Assembly: GCA_022574675.1 (NCBI GenBank)
Contig: JACZRO010000009.1
Coordinates: forward strand, 1-36,630
Direction: 5' to 3'
Length of the DNA: 36,630 bases
DNA from: Chloroflexota bacterium
GTDB lineage: Bacteria; Chloroflexota; Dehalococcoidia; Lucifugimonadales; Lucifugimonadaceae
Positions 1-7,646 of the stretch are shown piece by piece (position 1 is the stretch's first letter; every line of letters begins with the position of its first letter). The notes under the pieces were generated by a model that did no database searches, had not been told where the DNA came from, and was given only the letters and a program-made list of their open reading frames with translations. The position numbers and the translations under genes were made by a program.

Positions 1-215
1 AGCGTCATGCGCCGGAACAGCGCCTCCACGTCAAACGGACTGTGGCCGACGAAGTGCCGCTGGGCGTCCTTGAGATACTCAATGACGGTGTGGGTTTTCC
101 CAAGCACGCGGGCCTCGCCCACCCCGGTCAATCCCTCATCAGTCTCCAGGATCAGATAGGTCAGATTCCTCCACGGTGTGCCGAGGACGAGCGTTCGGAA
201 GCCGGTGATCTTCAT
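1..215 (-). CDS. Enolase-superfamily dehydratase/racemase, N-terminal part (truncated by window edge)
   Basis: Only the first 71 codons are inside the window; the rest lies to the left. The translation begins MKITGFRTLVLGTPWRNLTY and continues through LILETDEGLTGVGEARV. This is the N-terminal capping domain of the mandelate racemase/muconate lactonizing branch of the enolase superfamily, whose usual pattern is a short beta meander, then T.dG..GwGE. The family abstracts a proton next to a carboxylate using Mg2+ held by the barrel domain, typically on sugar acids, but the barrel is not visible and the substrate cannot be told. The ATG at 213-215 has a weak upstream AGAAAG. The gene is divergent from the ThuA-like gene. 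Expansion of this superfamily is known in SAR202 Chloroflexota, which fits the rest of the window. Confidence 0.8.
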   Translation of the reverse strand, partial: MKITGFRTLVLGTPWRNLTYLILETDEGLTGVGEARVLGKTHTVIEYLKDAQRHFVGHSPFDVEALFRRMT

Positions 216-511
216 AAAGGGCTTTCTGCCAGTGGTATTGCCCGGTAGGTGTGCGAGCAGGTGTTGGAAGGTTCAACCCGTTAAAGCGGTGGGCGGCTGA
301 TATTCTAGGCGTCCCGAACCCTGGTCCCACGGATTTCCGGGTTCCGTTCCCGGAACGAGTCCCTTGAAATTGGACTTTGGAAAGGGAATCCGGGGGCAGG
401 GGCGATTTCTAAAATCATCCCGGGTAAACGACGGCGTCCAGTTCAGTCATCTTTGGAAACCCGCGGGCACAATCGGAATCCACCAGCGAGAACCGCACCA
501 AGGCACATCTT
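216..511. other. Divergent intergenic region with inverted repeat
   Basis: This stretch separates the enolase-superfamily gene (minus) from the ThuA-like gene (plus) and should hold both promoters. I see a perfect 7-bp inverted repeat, TTCCGGG at 335-341 and CCCGGAA at 349-355, with no T-tract, so an operator is as likely as a terminator. A TAAAAT at 410-415 could be a -10 box for the plus-strand gene, but no convincing -35 precedes it. I see no coding potential. Confidence 0.35.
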
Positions 512-1162
512 ATGAACCTACTTCTCTTGAGCGGCGGCAGCCACCCCTACAGTGAGACCACTCCGATACTGTCCGGCTTCCTGAAAGTGGCCGGTTACTC
601 GGTAGACGTCAGCGACTTTGCATTTGAGTTGAACGTGCCGTCCACGGACGGCTACGACGCTATCGTGCTTAATACGCGTCGCCGTGATGACTCAAACAAC
701 AACCTGTCCGAAATCCAGCGCGAGAACCTGCGCAAATTCGTGAGTGATGGCAACGGCCTGGTCTCGGTCCACATCTCGCCCGACTCGTGTCCCGACTGGC
801 CGGAAATGAAGAAGCTCACCGGCGGGGGCTGGGTGTCAGGCACAAGCAACCACCCACCCTTCGGCCGCTTCACCGTCAACATCAAAAACCCGGAGCACCC
901 GTGCGCGGCCGGGTTGACCGATTTCGAGACCGACGACGAAAGTTACTGCGACCTGGACCTGCAACCGGGGATAGACGTGTTCATGTCTGCGATGATCGAG
1001 GGCGTAGAGCGCCCGATGGCGTGGACGCACAAGTACGGCAAGGGCCGGGTGTTCAATACTTCACTCGGACACGCCGGCGTCAGCATGCGGAACCCGTCCT
1101 TCCAGAAGCACCTCCTGAACGGGGTTGACTGGGCGACTGCCGGTTCTCAGGTAACGTCTTAG
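512..1162 (+). CDS. ThuA-like domain protein
   Basis: A 216-residue protein that starts MNLLLLSGGSHPYSETTPIL and fits the ThuA-like family, a class I glutamine-amidotransferase-like fold named after a sinorhizobial trehalose-utilisation gene. Visible family features are the N-terminal strand followed by GGSHPY, the central YDAIVLNTRR strand, a GNGLVSVHIS segment (about residues 93-102), and the C-terminal GKGRVFNTSLGHAGVSM block (about 175-191). In ThuA proteins this last block is usually GrGRvfyt.lGH. There is no classical catalytic Cys-His-Glu triad. Family members occur in sugar-oxidation clusters, often as putative glycosidase-like or binding proteins, and the precise reaction is not established. 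AAGG lies eight bases before the ATG. The length is normal. No signal peptide is visible, so a cytoplasmic location is likely. Confidence 0.8.
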   Translation: MNLLLLSGGSHPYSETTPILSGFLKVAGYSVDVSDFAFELNVPSTDGYDAIVLNTRRRDDSNNNLSEIQRENLRKFVSDGNGLVSVHISPDSCPDWPEMKKLTGGGWVSGTSNHPPFGRFTVNIKNPEHPCAAGLTDFETDDESYCDLDLQPGIDVFMSAMIEGVERPMAWTHKYGKGRVFNTSLGHAGVSMRNPSFQKHLLNGVDWATAGSQVTS

Positions 1163-1503
1163 ATCCCCGCCCGGAGCGGTTGGGCGGCGGGCACGGACAG
1201 AGGTTCCGGCATGGGATCATGGGATTGGCATCGACGGCAGATATCGGGCTGGCAACGCATTGCAGGGGCGATGTTCCCGGCCTCTACGATGCGTTGACGG
1301 GCGAGGCCGTTCAGGAACGCCGCCGGCCAGTCTCTGGGATAGTTACTCAGCGGCACTCAGATCAGGGCCGGGTTCTGAGGGGATAACGCCGGGGCGACGT
1401 ATCCGGGACATCCAGTCCCGGGTTTGTCACCGGATGTCCGGCGAGATTTACCGCACTCTTCCCGGGACGGCGGCAGAACGTACGGGACTACCGGAGCGGC
1501 GAC
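1163..1503. other. Intergenic region between ThuA-like gene and mtnA, two hairpins
   Basis: No gene is supported here. Just after the ThuA-like stop there is a GC hairpin with arms CCCGCC and GGCGGG (about 1168-1191). A second perfect 7-bp stem, CCGGGAC-ATCCA-GTCCCGG at 1403-1421, is followed by GTTTGT and resembles a weak intrinsic terminator in front of mtnA. I looked for a SAM-type riboswitch because of the methionine-salvage gene downstream and did not recognise a SAM-I/II/IV or SAH core. Confidence 0.4.
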
Positions 1504-2541
1504 TTGAAAGTTAACGGCAAGGACTATCGCGCTACCTGGTGGGACGGAGACGCCATCGGGTTTATCGACCAGCGCCTCCTCCCACACCGGTTTGAGACGG
1601 CGACGGCACGGACGCTGGCGCAGGTAGCCGAAGCGATACGTAACATGGCCGTTCGCGGGGCTCCGACGATCGGTGTGATGGGCGCATACGGCATGGCCCT
1701 GGCGGCCCGTAACGGCGACTCGCTCGATGCCGCCTACGACTTACTGTTGAACACACGTCCGACGGCAATCAACCTCAAGGTCGGGCTGGACGCCGTGAGA
1801 TCGGTATCGCCGGACCCGGTCGCCATGCTCGATGCGGCGCGTGCGCACGATGACGCGGAGGTGGCGGCAGCGCGCTCGATCGGCGGTCACGGCGCGGCTT
1901 TGCTGACGCATGGCTCGCGTGTGCTCACCCACTGCAACGCCGGCTGGCTGGCGGCTCAGGACTGGGGCACAGCGACGTCTCCCGTGTACACGGCTGCACG
2001 CGAGGGTCTGAGCCCGTTCGTGTGGGTCTCTGAAACCCGGCCGAGGCTCCAGGGCGCCCGGATCACCGCCTGGGAGATGGTCCAGGAGGGGATCGATCAC
2101 CGCCTTACTGCGGACGCCGCTGCCGCACAGCTCATGCGGCAGCGGCGCGTGGACATCGTGATAACCGGGGCCGACCGCATCGCCGCCAACGGCGACACCG
2201 CCAACAAGATCGGCACCTACTCGCACGCGCTGGCCGCCAGGGCTAACGGCGTCCCTTTTTACGTCGCCGCGCCGCTCACCACGTTCGACCGCGACACACC
2301 GGACGGCGAGGCCATTCCGATCGAGGAAAGGGACGAAGACGAGGTCGTGTTCGTAGAAGGGCTGAGCGACGATGGCGTGGTGCGGCGAGTGAGAGTGCCG
2401 CCGGTGGAGACGCTGGCTATCAACCCGGCGTTTGATATGACCCCTGCGGACCTGATCACCGGCTTTATCACCGAGGTCGGCATCGTTCCGGCTACCCCGG
2501 ACGGCATCGCGGACGCGTTCAGACGTCCCCGGCCATCATGA
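1504..2541 (+). CDS. mtnA: S-methyl-5-thioribose-1-phosphate isomerase
   Basis: A 345-residue enzyme converting 5-methylthioribose-1-phosphate to 5-methylthioribulose-1-phosphate in the methionine salvage pathway. Family landmarks are RGAPTIGV (residues 51-58), NTRPTAINL (83-91), THCNAGWLA with the catalytic cysteine at 144, VSETRPRLQGARIT (175-188), and ITGADRIAANGDTANKIGTY with the catalytic aspartate at 224. The overall length matches bacterial MtnA (about 340-350), which separates it from the related eIF2B subunits. The start is TTG at 1504, chosen because GGAG lies seven bases upstream and the N-terminus MKVNGKDYRATWWDG aligns with family starts. The gene converges on the response regulator with a 16-bp gap. 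No other salvage gene is in the window. Confidence 0.95.
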   Translation: MKVNGKDYRATWWDGDAIGFIDQRLLPHRFETATARTLAQVAEAIRNMAVRGAPTIGVMGAYGMALAARNGDSLDAAYDLLLNTRPTAINLKVGLDAVRSVSPDPVAMLDAARAHDDAEVAAARSIGGHGAALLTHGSRVLTHCNAGWLAAQDWGTATSPVYTAAREGLSPFVWVSETRPRLQGARITAWEMVQEGIDHRLTADAAAAQLMRQRRVDIVITGADRIAANGDTANKIGTYSHALAARANGVPFYVAAPLTTFDRDTPDGEAIPIEERDEDEVVFVEGLSDDGVVRRVRVPPVETLAINPAFDMTPADLITGFITEVGIVPATPDGIADAFRRPRPS

Positions 2542-2557
2542 GATGCGGTAACGACGT

Positions 2558-2926
2558 TCAAGCCGTCCCCAGCACGTTCCTGACCGCTGTTTCCAGACCG
2601 CCGTCGTTCCAGGGCTTCTGCAGGTAGTTAACTGCCCCCAGCGCTCTGGCGAGTGTCATATCCTCACTGCCCCGCCGCGCGGTCAGGACCACCACCGGCA
2701 CATCTGAGAGGTCGTCATCTTTCTTCAACTCCCGGAGCGTCTCGAAACCGTCCATGCGCGGCATCATCAAATCCAGCAGGATCAGGTCCGGCTTGCGTTC
2801 CCGCGCGGCCTCTATAACGAGGTCGCCGTCGGAAGCCTCCACGACCTCGTACCCCTCGTCCGTAAGTAGTGTGGTCAAAGCCAGGCGGACGTCCGGGTTG
2901 TCGTCGACCACGAGTATCAGTTGCAC
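2558..2926 (-). CDS. Single-domain response regulator (CheY-like receiver)
   Basis: A 122-residue stand-alone receiver domain. The acidic pair is D8-D9 (VVDDNPDVR), the phosphoacceptor is D52 in LILLDLMMPRMDG, the switch threonine is T82 in VVLTA, and the conserved lysine is K104 in YLQKPW. All residues needed for phosphorylation are therefore present. There is no DNA-binding or enzymatic output domain, so it must act by protein contact or as a phosphorelay intermediate. No histidine kinase is adjacent, so the partner is unknown. The start is GTG at 2926; no better ATG exists upstream of the first strand, and the ribosome site is weak. It is divergent from the GIY-YIG-like gene. Confidence 0.93.
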   Translation of the reverse strand: MQLILVVDDNPDVRLALTTLLTDEGYEVVEASDGDLVIEAARERKPDLILLDLMMPRMDGFETLRELKKDDDLSDVPVVVLTARRGSEDMTLARALGAVNYLQKPWNDGGLETAVRNVLGTA

Positions 2927-3184
2927 TATGCGGTACCCATTGCCGTCATCGCGGGCCCGCGTGCGGCTTGATATTGGCCAGACGGTCGGACCCCGACGCT
3001 GTCGTGTTGTTTACAGGCTCGCCAGTACGGCGCCCGGCGGTCTTTACCTGACGGTATTGCCACCGGCAGACCGCCCGCTCTCTGCTGCCACCACCTTATC
3101 AGGGCAATGGCGAGTGGACCAAGGGAATAGCTATACTCGGCGTATCCCGCGTTCGCCACCTGTACCAGATGCGACACCGTCCAG

Positions 3185-3649
3185 ATGATGCAATTTAACG
3201 CCACCGACCTTGGGAAATGGGAGTCTGCCTACCGCACACTTACCGTCGGTGAACACCACTCCCTGACGCCTGAGGGCGTCTGGATGATCGGCGAGAAGCC
3301 CGGGCTTATTGCGATCTTCGACGATGACGACATCGTCTACATCACCTCCACTCGGAACCTTGCGAAAACCCTCCAATCGTTCCCCCGCGAGGGCGCAGAG
3401 TGCGAGTTGCGGACGCTGGCGGCTATCGTGGACCTGGGTGTGCGCGGCAAGACCGCGCATGTCCGGGCCTCCAAAGGCCCGACCGCCCAGCGCGTCACCC
3501 GGCTCATCAGCCGCATGACCTACTCGGTCGCCCAGGTCTCGACGGCGCACATGGATACGATCAGGGACGCATTCATCGCCATCTCGGACCCGCGGTACAA
3601 CGGCCGCACTTCGCTCGCCAACCAGGCGCTCGATCGCCTTCCGAAGTAA
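3185..3649 (+). CDS. Possible degenerate GIY-YIG-like domain protein, function unknown
   Basis: A 154-residue protein that I do not recognise with certainty. Residues about 39-65 (PGLIAIFDDDDIVYITSTRN then LAKTLQSF) follow the spacing of a GIY-YIG core, in which a G-x-Y strand is followed about ten residues later by Y-[IV]-G and then a helix L..RL..H. Here GLI replaces GIY, YIT replaces YIG, and the helix lacks the catalytic arginine, so if it belongs to the superfamily it is probably inactive as a nuclease. The C-terminal half is helical with no motif I know. A TATACT at 3132-3137 could be its -10 box. Two consecutive ATGs (3185, 3188) are possible starts. The call could be wrong; a lineage-specific hypothetical is the alternative. 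Confidence 0.45.
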   Translation: MMQFNATDLGKWESAYRTLTVGEHHSLTPEGVWMIGEKPGLIAIFDDDDIVYITSTRNLAKTLQSFPREGAECELRTLAAIVDLGVRGKTAHVRASKGPTAQRVTRLISRMTYSVAQVSTAHMDTIRDAFIAISDPRYNGRTSLANQALDRLPK

Positions 3650-3672
3650 CCCCCGGCGCGCTCTGCTGGCCG

Positions 3673-3713
3673 CCGACGCTTTATGTTAGCTGTCGGCGCT
3701 TCATGTTAGCTGC
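3673..3713. repeat. Tandem duplication of about 20 bp across the yvcK stop codon
   Basis: Two near-identical copies with a 20-bp period share ATGTTAGC at 3683-3690 and 3703-3710, with flanks CGACGCTTT / CGGCGCTTC. The second copy contains the TAA stop of yvcK (3706-3708, read on the minus strand), so the first copy places a duplicate of the C-terminal codons and stop just beyond the gene. It looks like a recent slippage duplication. Confidence 0.6.
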
Positions 3714-4719
3714 CGGCGGCTGGCGTTCCGTCCGACGCGTCCTCGCTCGAAACCAGTCGCGGGATCAACGAAATCACGGCGCGGGCCAGCTTGTCCGGGT
3801 CGTGACGTACAAAGATGCCTTCCGCCACCAGGTTGTTCTCGACGACCCAGGGAACGAGTGCCTTCATGGCGGCGATGTCGTACTCGACCGGCCGGGCTCC
3901 GAGCTGCAAGTAACGCTGTCGCACGCGTTCGCTGAACGTCGCCGAGTTCACCACCACTACGTCGATACGCGAACTGTCGCCGATGTACCGGTTGACCTCG
4001 CTCACGAATCGTTCGGCCGTGAATCCGTCCGTCTCACCCGGTTTCGTCATCAGGTTGGTGATGTATACGAGCCGGGCCCTGGTCGATCTGATGGCCTCGC
4101 AAACGCCCTCTGCGAGAAGGTTTGGCACGAGGCTGGTGTACAGGTCTCCGGGCGCCAGGACGATGAGGTCTGCCTCCGTTATGGCATCAAGTACCGGCGG
4201 GAACGCATACGCCGGCGGGGAAAGGAAGACGTGGTCGATCTCGACTCCGTCCTCGCTGCCGCGCGTATCGATCAACGCCTCTTCCTCAAGCTCGCGACCA
4301 TCGGTAAGCACGGCGTGCAGGTGTGAGTTGGTGAGCGTCACCGGCAGCACCCGTCCGCGGATGTTGAGGAGCCTGGAAGCGGCCTCTATCGCGCGGTCAT
4401 GGGCGCCGGTGATCTCGGTCAGCGCCGCCAGCAACAGGTTGCCGACGCTGTGGCCCTCAAGCCCTTCACCCATCGAAAACCGGTGGGTGAACAGCCGGCG
4501 CAGCATGGCGCCCTGCTCGGCGTCCCCGGCCAGGGCTACCAGGCACTGTCGGATGTCGCCGGGGGGCAGTTGACCGAGTTCGTCGCGCAGACGCCCGGAA
4601 CTCCCGCCGCTGTCGCTCATCGCGACAACCGCCGTCAGGTCAAGGTCATGGTCTTTGAGGCCCGAGAGAACACTGAAGTTCCCGGTCCCACCTCCGATCA
4701 CGACGACCGAAGGATACAT
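3706..4719 (-). CDS. yvcK: YvcK/GlmR-family gluconeogenesis and morphogenesis factor (CofD-like fold)
   Basis: About 337 residues of the YvcK family, which shares its fold with CofD (2-phospho-L-lactate transferase). In Bacillus, YvcK/GlmR binds UDP-GlcNAc and directs carbon into cell-wall precursors. Visible features are the N-terminal nucleotide-binding loop VVVIGGGTGNFSVLSGL, then AMSDSGGSSGRLRDELGQLP and PPGDIRQCLVALA, then HSVGNLLLAALTEI, NSHLHAVLTDGR, APGDLYTSLVPNLL and YITNLMTKPGETDGF. These are characteristic of YvcK rather than of CofD itself. I prefer the ATG at 4717-4719, which has AGG five bases upstream; a GTG two codons earlier (4725) is also possible. The usual neighbours rapZ and whiA are absent here. 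The stop codon lies inside a 20-bp tandem duplication. Confidence 0.9.
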   Translation of the reverse strand: MYPSVVVIGGGTGNFSVLSGLKDHDLDLTAVVAMSDSGGSSGRLRDELGQLPPGDIRQCLVALAGDAEQGAMLRRLFTHRFSMGEGLEGHSVGNLLLAALTEITGAHDRAIEAASRLLNIRGRVLPVTLTNSHLHAVLTDGRELEEEALIDTRGSEDGVEIDHVFLSPPAYAFPPVLDAITEADLIVLAPGDLYTSLVPNLLAEGVCEAIRSTRARLVYITNLMTKPGETDGFTAERFVSEVNRYIGDSSRIDVVVVNSATFSERVRQRYLQLGARPVEYDIAAMKALVPWVVENNLVAEGIFVRHDPDKLARAVISLIPRLVSSEDASDGTPAAGS

Positions 4720-4907
4720 ACGCACCTGCCGTTCTTATCCTGACGTTGAAAGACCCGATCACACGGCGGTTCCCGCGCGACGGGCCTTCGAACTCGCCTA
4801 CTCTCGCACGTTCCGCAGTATCGGTGTCAATGTGGCAAACCGCAATGGTGGTCCCGCTGCCGTGCCAGAAACCGGGAATCGCCTGTGCCGTGGGAAGCTG
4901 GGGCGGA

Positions 4908-4951
4908 CAAAGAACCAGACCTGCGAATCCGCCTCAGGCGGAGCACGCAGG
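4908..4951 (-). terminator. Intrinsic terminator downstream of rnpB
   Basis: Read on the minus strand, CCTGCG-TGC-TCCGCC-TGA-GGCGGA-TT-CGCAGG forms a two-segment stem of 12 base pairs (4920-4951). It is followed by a moderately T-rich TCTGGTTCTTTG. It begins nine bases after the mature 3' end of the RNase P RNA, so the primary transcript probably carries a short 3' trailer. Confidence 0.7.
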
Positions 4952-4960
4952 CCTGGCCGA

Positions 4961-5379
4961 GGCAAGCGGAACTGTAAGCCGGGTTCTGTCCAAGGCCGGC
5001 GGCGGGTTTACGGTCAGGCCTTCTTCCCCGCGACCGGTCTCTGTGCGGTCATCCATCTAGCCCTCCCGTTGCCGGGAGGATCAAGCGGCCAACCCGGGAA
5101 CTGGCCAGACGCCTGCGTCCCCCTATTTGGCCTTGCACCGGATGGGGTTTGCCCTGACCCCGGTCGTTACCGGCCGGGCGGTGAGCTCTTACCTCGCCAT
5201 TTCACCCTTACCTGGACTTCGCGTTGGACGCTCCATCAAGGCGGTATGTTTCTGTGGCACTTTCCGTCGGGTCGCCCCGCCCCGCTGTTAACGGGCATCC
5301 TGCCTGGTGGTGCCCGGACTTTCCTCCCTCCCGACCCGAAAGATTCGGACCGGGACGGCGGCCGCCCGTCCCACTTGCC
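4961..5379 (-). ncRNA. rnpB: RNase P RNA, bacterial type A
   Basis: The catalytic RNA that trims tRNA 5' leaders, about 419 nt. On the minus strand the conserved 5' element GAGGAAAGTCCGGGC, the central AGTGCCACAGAAA block and the 3' ACAGAACCCGGCTTAC block (complement of 4974-4989) are all present, in the right order and spacing. The ends are fixed by the P1 helix: 5' GGCAAGUGG (5371-5379) pairs fully with 3' CCGCUUGCC (4961-4969), with one G-U pair. A TAACAT -10 box sits seven bases before the 5' end and a terminator follows the 3' end, so the gene appears to be an independent transcription unit. It lies between yvcK and the inactive recombinase gene. No rnpA is nearby. Confidence 0.95.
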
Positions 5380-5386
5380 TTACGCG

Positions 5387-5392
5387 ATGTTA
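5387..5392 (-). promoter_or_regulatory. -10 box of the rnpB promoter
   Basis: TAACAT on the minus strand is followed by a 7-nt spacer (5380-5386) and then the G that opens the P1 helix, exactly the expected -10 to +1 distance. I see no good -35 hexamer 16-18 bp upstream; that segment is occupied by a GC inverted repeat, CCGGGG/CCCCGG (5402-5419). The repeat may end the recombinase transcript. Confidence 0.5.
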
Positions 5393-5454
5393 CCGCGCCC
5401 GCCGGGGTCCTGACCCCCGGCGTGGCCCTCAAGAGGTTCTCGGAGGCCCAGGGG

Positions 5455-6861
5455 TCAGGTCTGGCCCGTACGGAACACGGGCTCCACCCGATCAGTGTGC
5501 ACGATCACCCGATCGACGAGCGATGCGATCGCGATGTGCAGTTCAATCTCATGCGCGGTCTGGAGCGACCGGAACGCGGCGTCAAATGTGAAGGCGGCGC
5601 CTGCCGGACGCGACATCGCCCGCGACGCCCGCAGTTCCTCGAGCGGCGTCGCCAGATCGGCCACGCCGCCGCGTCCGGACGCTACCTCGCGTACCGCCTC
5701 CAGGAAGCGTTGCTCCGCCGCCCTCTGATCGTCGCCTGGAGAGTCGTCTTCCGGTGGCCTGAACGAAGCCCGGAGACGTTCGACGGGCTCGGATCGGATC
5801 GCCTCGACGGCCGCCCTGTCGAGGTCGGCGGCCCGCCACACCGGGTGTTCCCCTTCTCCCGTCCCTTCGTCCGCGATACCGGCCGAACGCGAAGGACATG
5901 CGTAGTAGCGATAGGCCCGTGTCGCGGTGCTTCCGTCGGCTCGCGTCCAACTCCTCCTGCGTTCCTGGCCATGCATGCCGCGGCCACAAGACCAGCAGCG
6001 CGCCAGACCGCTCAATAAATACGGTGTGAGCGCCCGGCGCCGGCGCACCGGGCTGCGAGACGCCATCACGGTCTGAGCGCGATTGAACACGTCCCGGGGG
6101 ACGATCCTTTCGTGATTCCCGGCGATGCGCATCCCGTACCGGAGGTAACTGCCGGTGTAGACGCGGTTGCGGAGCATCCCTGAAAGCGTCACGGGCGTCC
6201 AGGGGCGGCCGGATCGCGTGCGCAGTCCCTCAGCGTTGAACACCCCCGCTATTCGCCGCAACCCGGGTCCGCCAGTTGGGCCATCGTCTTTCGGGTTCTC
6301 TGGTCCACCTGAGATTTCTGGCGGCGCCTCTCCCGCGTACAGGTCAAACAGGCGGCGAACCAACCCCGCCTCGCCCGGCTCGACACGAAACGTCCCATCG
6401 ATTTCGGCGACATATCCGTACGGCGTTCTGCCCAGGACTTCGCCGCGCGCCGCTTTGGACAGCAGCGACTCCCGGACACGGCGATTCTGGCCCGGCGAAC
6501 GCCCGGCGAACGGCAGAGATTCGAGCGCGTTCTGCAACGGGTCGGGCAGGTCGGGGTCGGCGCAACGGACCTCGCCGCCCACTCGATCGAGCTCGGTCAA
6601 CCGGTCCACCAGATCATCCAGCGTGGAAGCAAGGTGGCGCGGGCCGGGTATGACCACCAGCGCCTCGCCGCGGCCCAGGCTCTCCAGGTACGAAACAAGC
6701 CCGGCGTACTGATCGTCTTCCCGTAGCGGAGGGTCGCCCGGACCGACGACATGCGCCAGGGTGTGAGACCCATCGCGGCAGTAGCGCTCGATCGCGCGCA
6801 GGGCGGATTCTTCGGAGCGCGCGTCAGCCGTAAGCGGCCGGTAGTAGCCGGCGGCCCTCAC
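5455..6861 (-). CDS. Large serine recombinase-like protein lacking catalytic residues
   Basis: A 468-residue protein with the architecture of a large serine recombinase. It has a resolvase-like N-terminal region (about 1-135), a Recombinase domain starting near LGRTPYGYVAEIDGTFRVEP and ending around MASRSPVRRRR, and a zinc-ribbon remnant (CWSCGRGMHG ... YYACPSR). The N-terminal motif normally reads Y-x-R-V-S-T, with the catalytic serine after the arginine; here it is YYRPLT, so the serine position is Leu10. The usual DRLSR arginine motif is reduced to GPRHLAS. The fourth zinc ligand is also missing. DNA binding may persist but strand exchange should not. The GTG start lies two bases after the stop of the zinc-ribbon gene, so the pair is probably co-transcribed and coupled. 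Its base composition resembles its neighbours, and no attachment sites or phage genes adjoin, arguing for a resident, repurposed protein. Confidence 0.8.
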   Translation of the reverse strand: MRAAGYYRPLTADARSEESALRAIERYCRDGSHTLAHVVGPGDPPLREDDQYAGLVSYLESLGRGEALVVIPGPRHLASTLDDLVDRLTELDRVGGEVRCADPDLPDPLQNALESLPFAGRSPGQNRRVRESLLSKAARGEVLGRTPYGYVAEIDGTFRVEPGEAGLVRRLFDLYAGEAPPEISGGPENPKDDGPTGGPGLRRIAGVFNAEGLRTRSGRPWTPVTLSGMLRNRVYTGSYLRYGMRIAGNHERIVPRDVFNRAQTVMASRSPVRRRRALTPYLLSGLARCWSCGRGMHGQERRRSWTRADGSTATRAYRYYACPSRSAGIADEGTGEGEHPVWRAADLDRAAVEAIRSEPVERLRASFRPPEDDSPGDDQRAAEQRFLEAVREVASGRGGVADLATPLEELRASRAMSRPAGAAFTFDAAFRSLQTAHEIELHIAIASLVDRVIVHTDRVEPVFRTGQT

Positions 6862-6863
6862 TG

Positions 6864-7568
6864 CTAACTCGGGATGAGGATTCGGCCGCAGTTACCACAC
6901 GTAACCAGCGCGTCGCCGCGTCGTAATCGCGAGGCTTCCTTGAGCGGCAGTGTGATGTGGCACGCCAGGCAGACGCCCCGCTCCACGCGGGCGATAGCCA
7001 CGCCGCGTCGCCGGAAGAGAAGCTGGTCGTACAGGACCAGCTCACCGGCCGGTACATTCTGTGCGGACTCGGCCCGTTCCGCTTCAAGCACCTTTACATT
7101 GGACTGTGCTGTTCTGGCCTGTCTGCGCAATTTCGGGGCCGACTCGGCCCAGGTCTTCTCCCGCTCTCCGAGCGTGACTGTCAGTTCTTCCCGGGCACGT
7201 TCGGCGTCCTCGGCCGCGAGCCTTGCGGGGCCGAGTGACTCCTCCGCCTGCATCAGCTCACGGCGAGCAATCGCCTGCTCCTCTTCAACGGCGGCGAGTT
7301 CCCGGAGGTTGGTTACGCCGCCGCCGTAAATACGCTCCTCCAGCTCCTCCACCCTTTCCCTCAGGGCATCGGCGTCGGTCTCAAGCCGGGCCAGGTTACC
7401 GCGCCGTTCGATGGCGTTCTCCTGCTCCTGTTCGGCCCTCTCGGTAAGCACCGGAATCTCGGCCTGTGCCTCGATCTGCTCATTTAGTTGGTCGAGTTCC
7501 TGTCTCTTCGCCGCCAATCGCTGGTCGACTTCCTGGAGGGTGAGGAGCAGTTCTCCTGATACTTGCAT
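6864..7568 (-). CDS. Coiled-coil protein with C-terminal C4 zinc ribbon (DUF164/CdsZ-like)
   Basis: A protein of about 234 residues. The first 170 residues form a long coiled coil rich in E, A, R and L heptads, including YGGGVTNLRELAAVEEE, which corresponds to the conserved v.n.kEl.al..Ei signature of this family. The C-terminus carries a zinc ribbon, CLACHITLP ... VTCGNCGRIL, with four cysteines in two CxxC pairs. Such proteins are widespread in bacteria; the Campylobacter/Helicobacter relatives have been linked to flagellar or chaperone roles, and the general function is unsettled. I chose the ATG at 7566-7568; a TTG one codon earlier is also possible. A strong TTGACA/TACGAT promoter lies about 80 bp upstream. 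The recombinase-like gene follows after two bases. Confidence 0.82.
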   Translation of the reverse strand: MQVSGELLLTLQEVDQRLAAKRQELDQLNEQIEAQAEIPVLTERAEQEQENAIERRGNLARLETDADALRERVEELEERIYGGGVTNLRELAAVEEEQAIARRELMQAEESLGPARLAAEDAERAREELTVTLGEREKTWAESAPKLRRQARTAQSNVKVLEAERAESAQNVPAGELVLYDQLLFRRRGVAIARVERGVCLACHITLPLKEASRLRRGDALVTCGNCGRILIPS

Positions 7569-7616
7569 CAAAACCGGTATGTAGTCCGTGGTGAGGGTGG
7601 GTCAAATCCAGATCCG

Positions 7617-7632
7617 GCGCCCCGCGGGGCGC
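7617..7632. repeat. Perfect 16-bp GC palindrome in a 5' leader
   Basis: GCGCCCCGCGGGGCGC is a perfect palindrome. It sits between the minus-strand promoter at 7647-7676 and the zinc-ribbon gene start, so it would form a stable hairpin in that leader or act as a protein-binding site. It is about 75 bp upstream of the pyruvate kinase promoter on the other strand. Confidence 0.6.
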
Positions 7633-7646
7633 GGGTCATATAGACC

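Noticed and set aside
1163-1503. SAM or SAH riboswitch upstream of mtnA
   Set aside because: I could not find the conserved cores of these riboswitches; only simple GC hairpins are visible.
3400-4326. A long plus-strand open frame (about 308 codons) antisense to yvcK
   Set aside because: High GC removes stops from opposite frames. The translation has no family resemblance or ribosome site, while the minus-strand frame is clearly YvcK.
5455-6861. Active phage or transposon integrase at the rnpB locus
   Set aside because: Catalytic residues are missing, rnpB is intact, and there are no direct repeats or phage genes around it.
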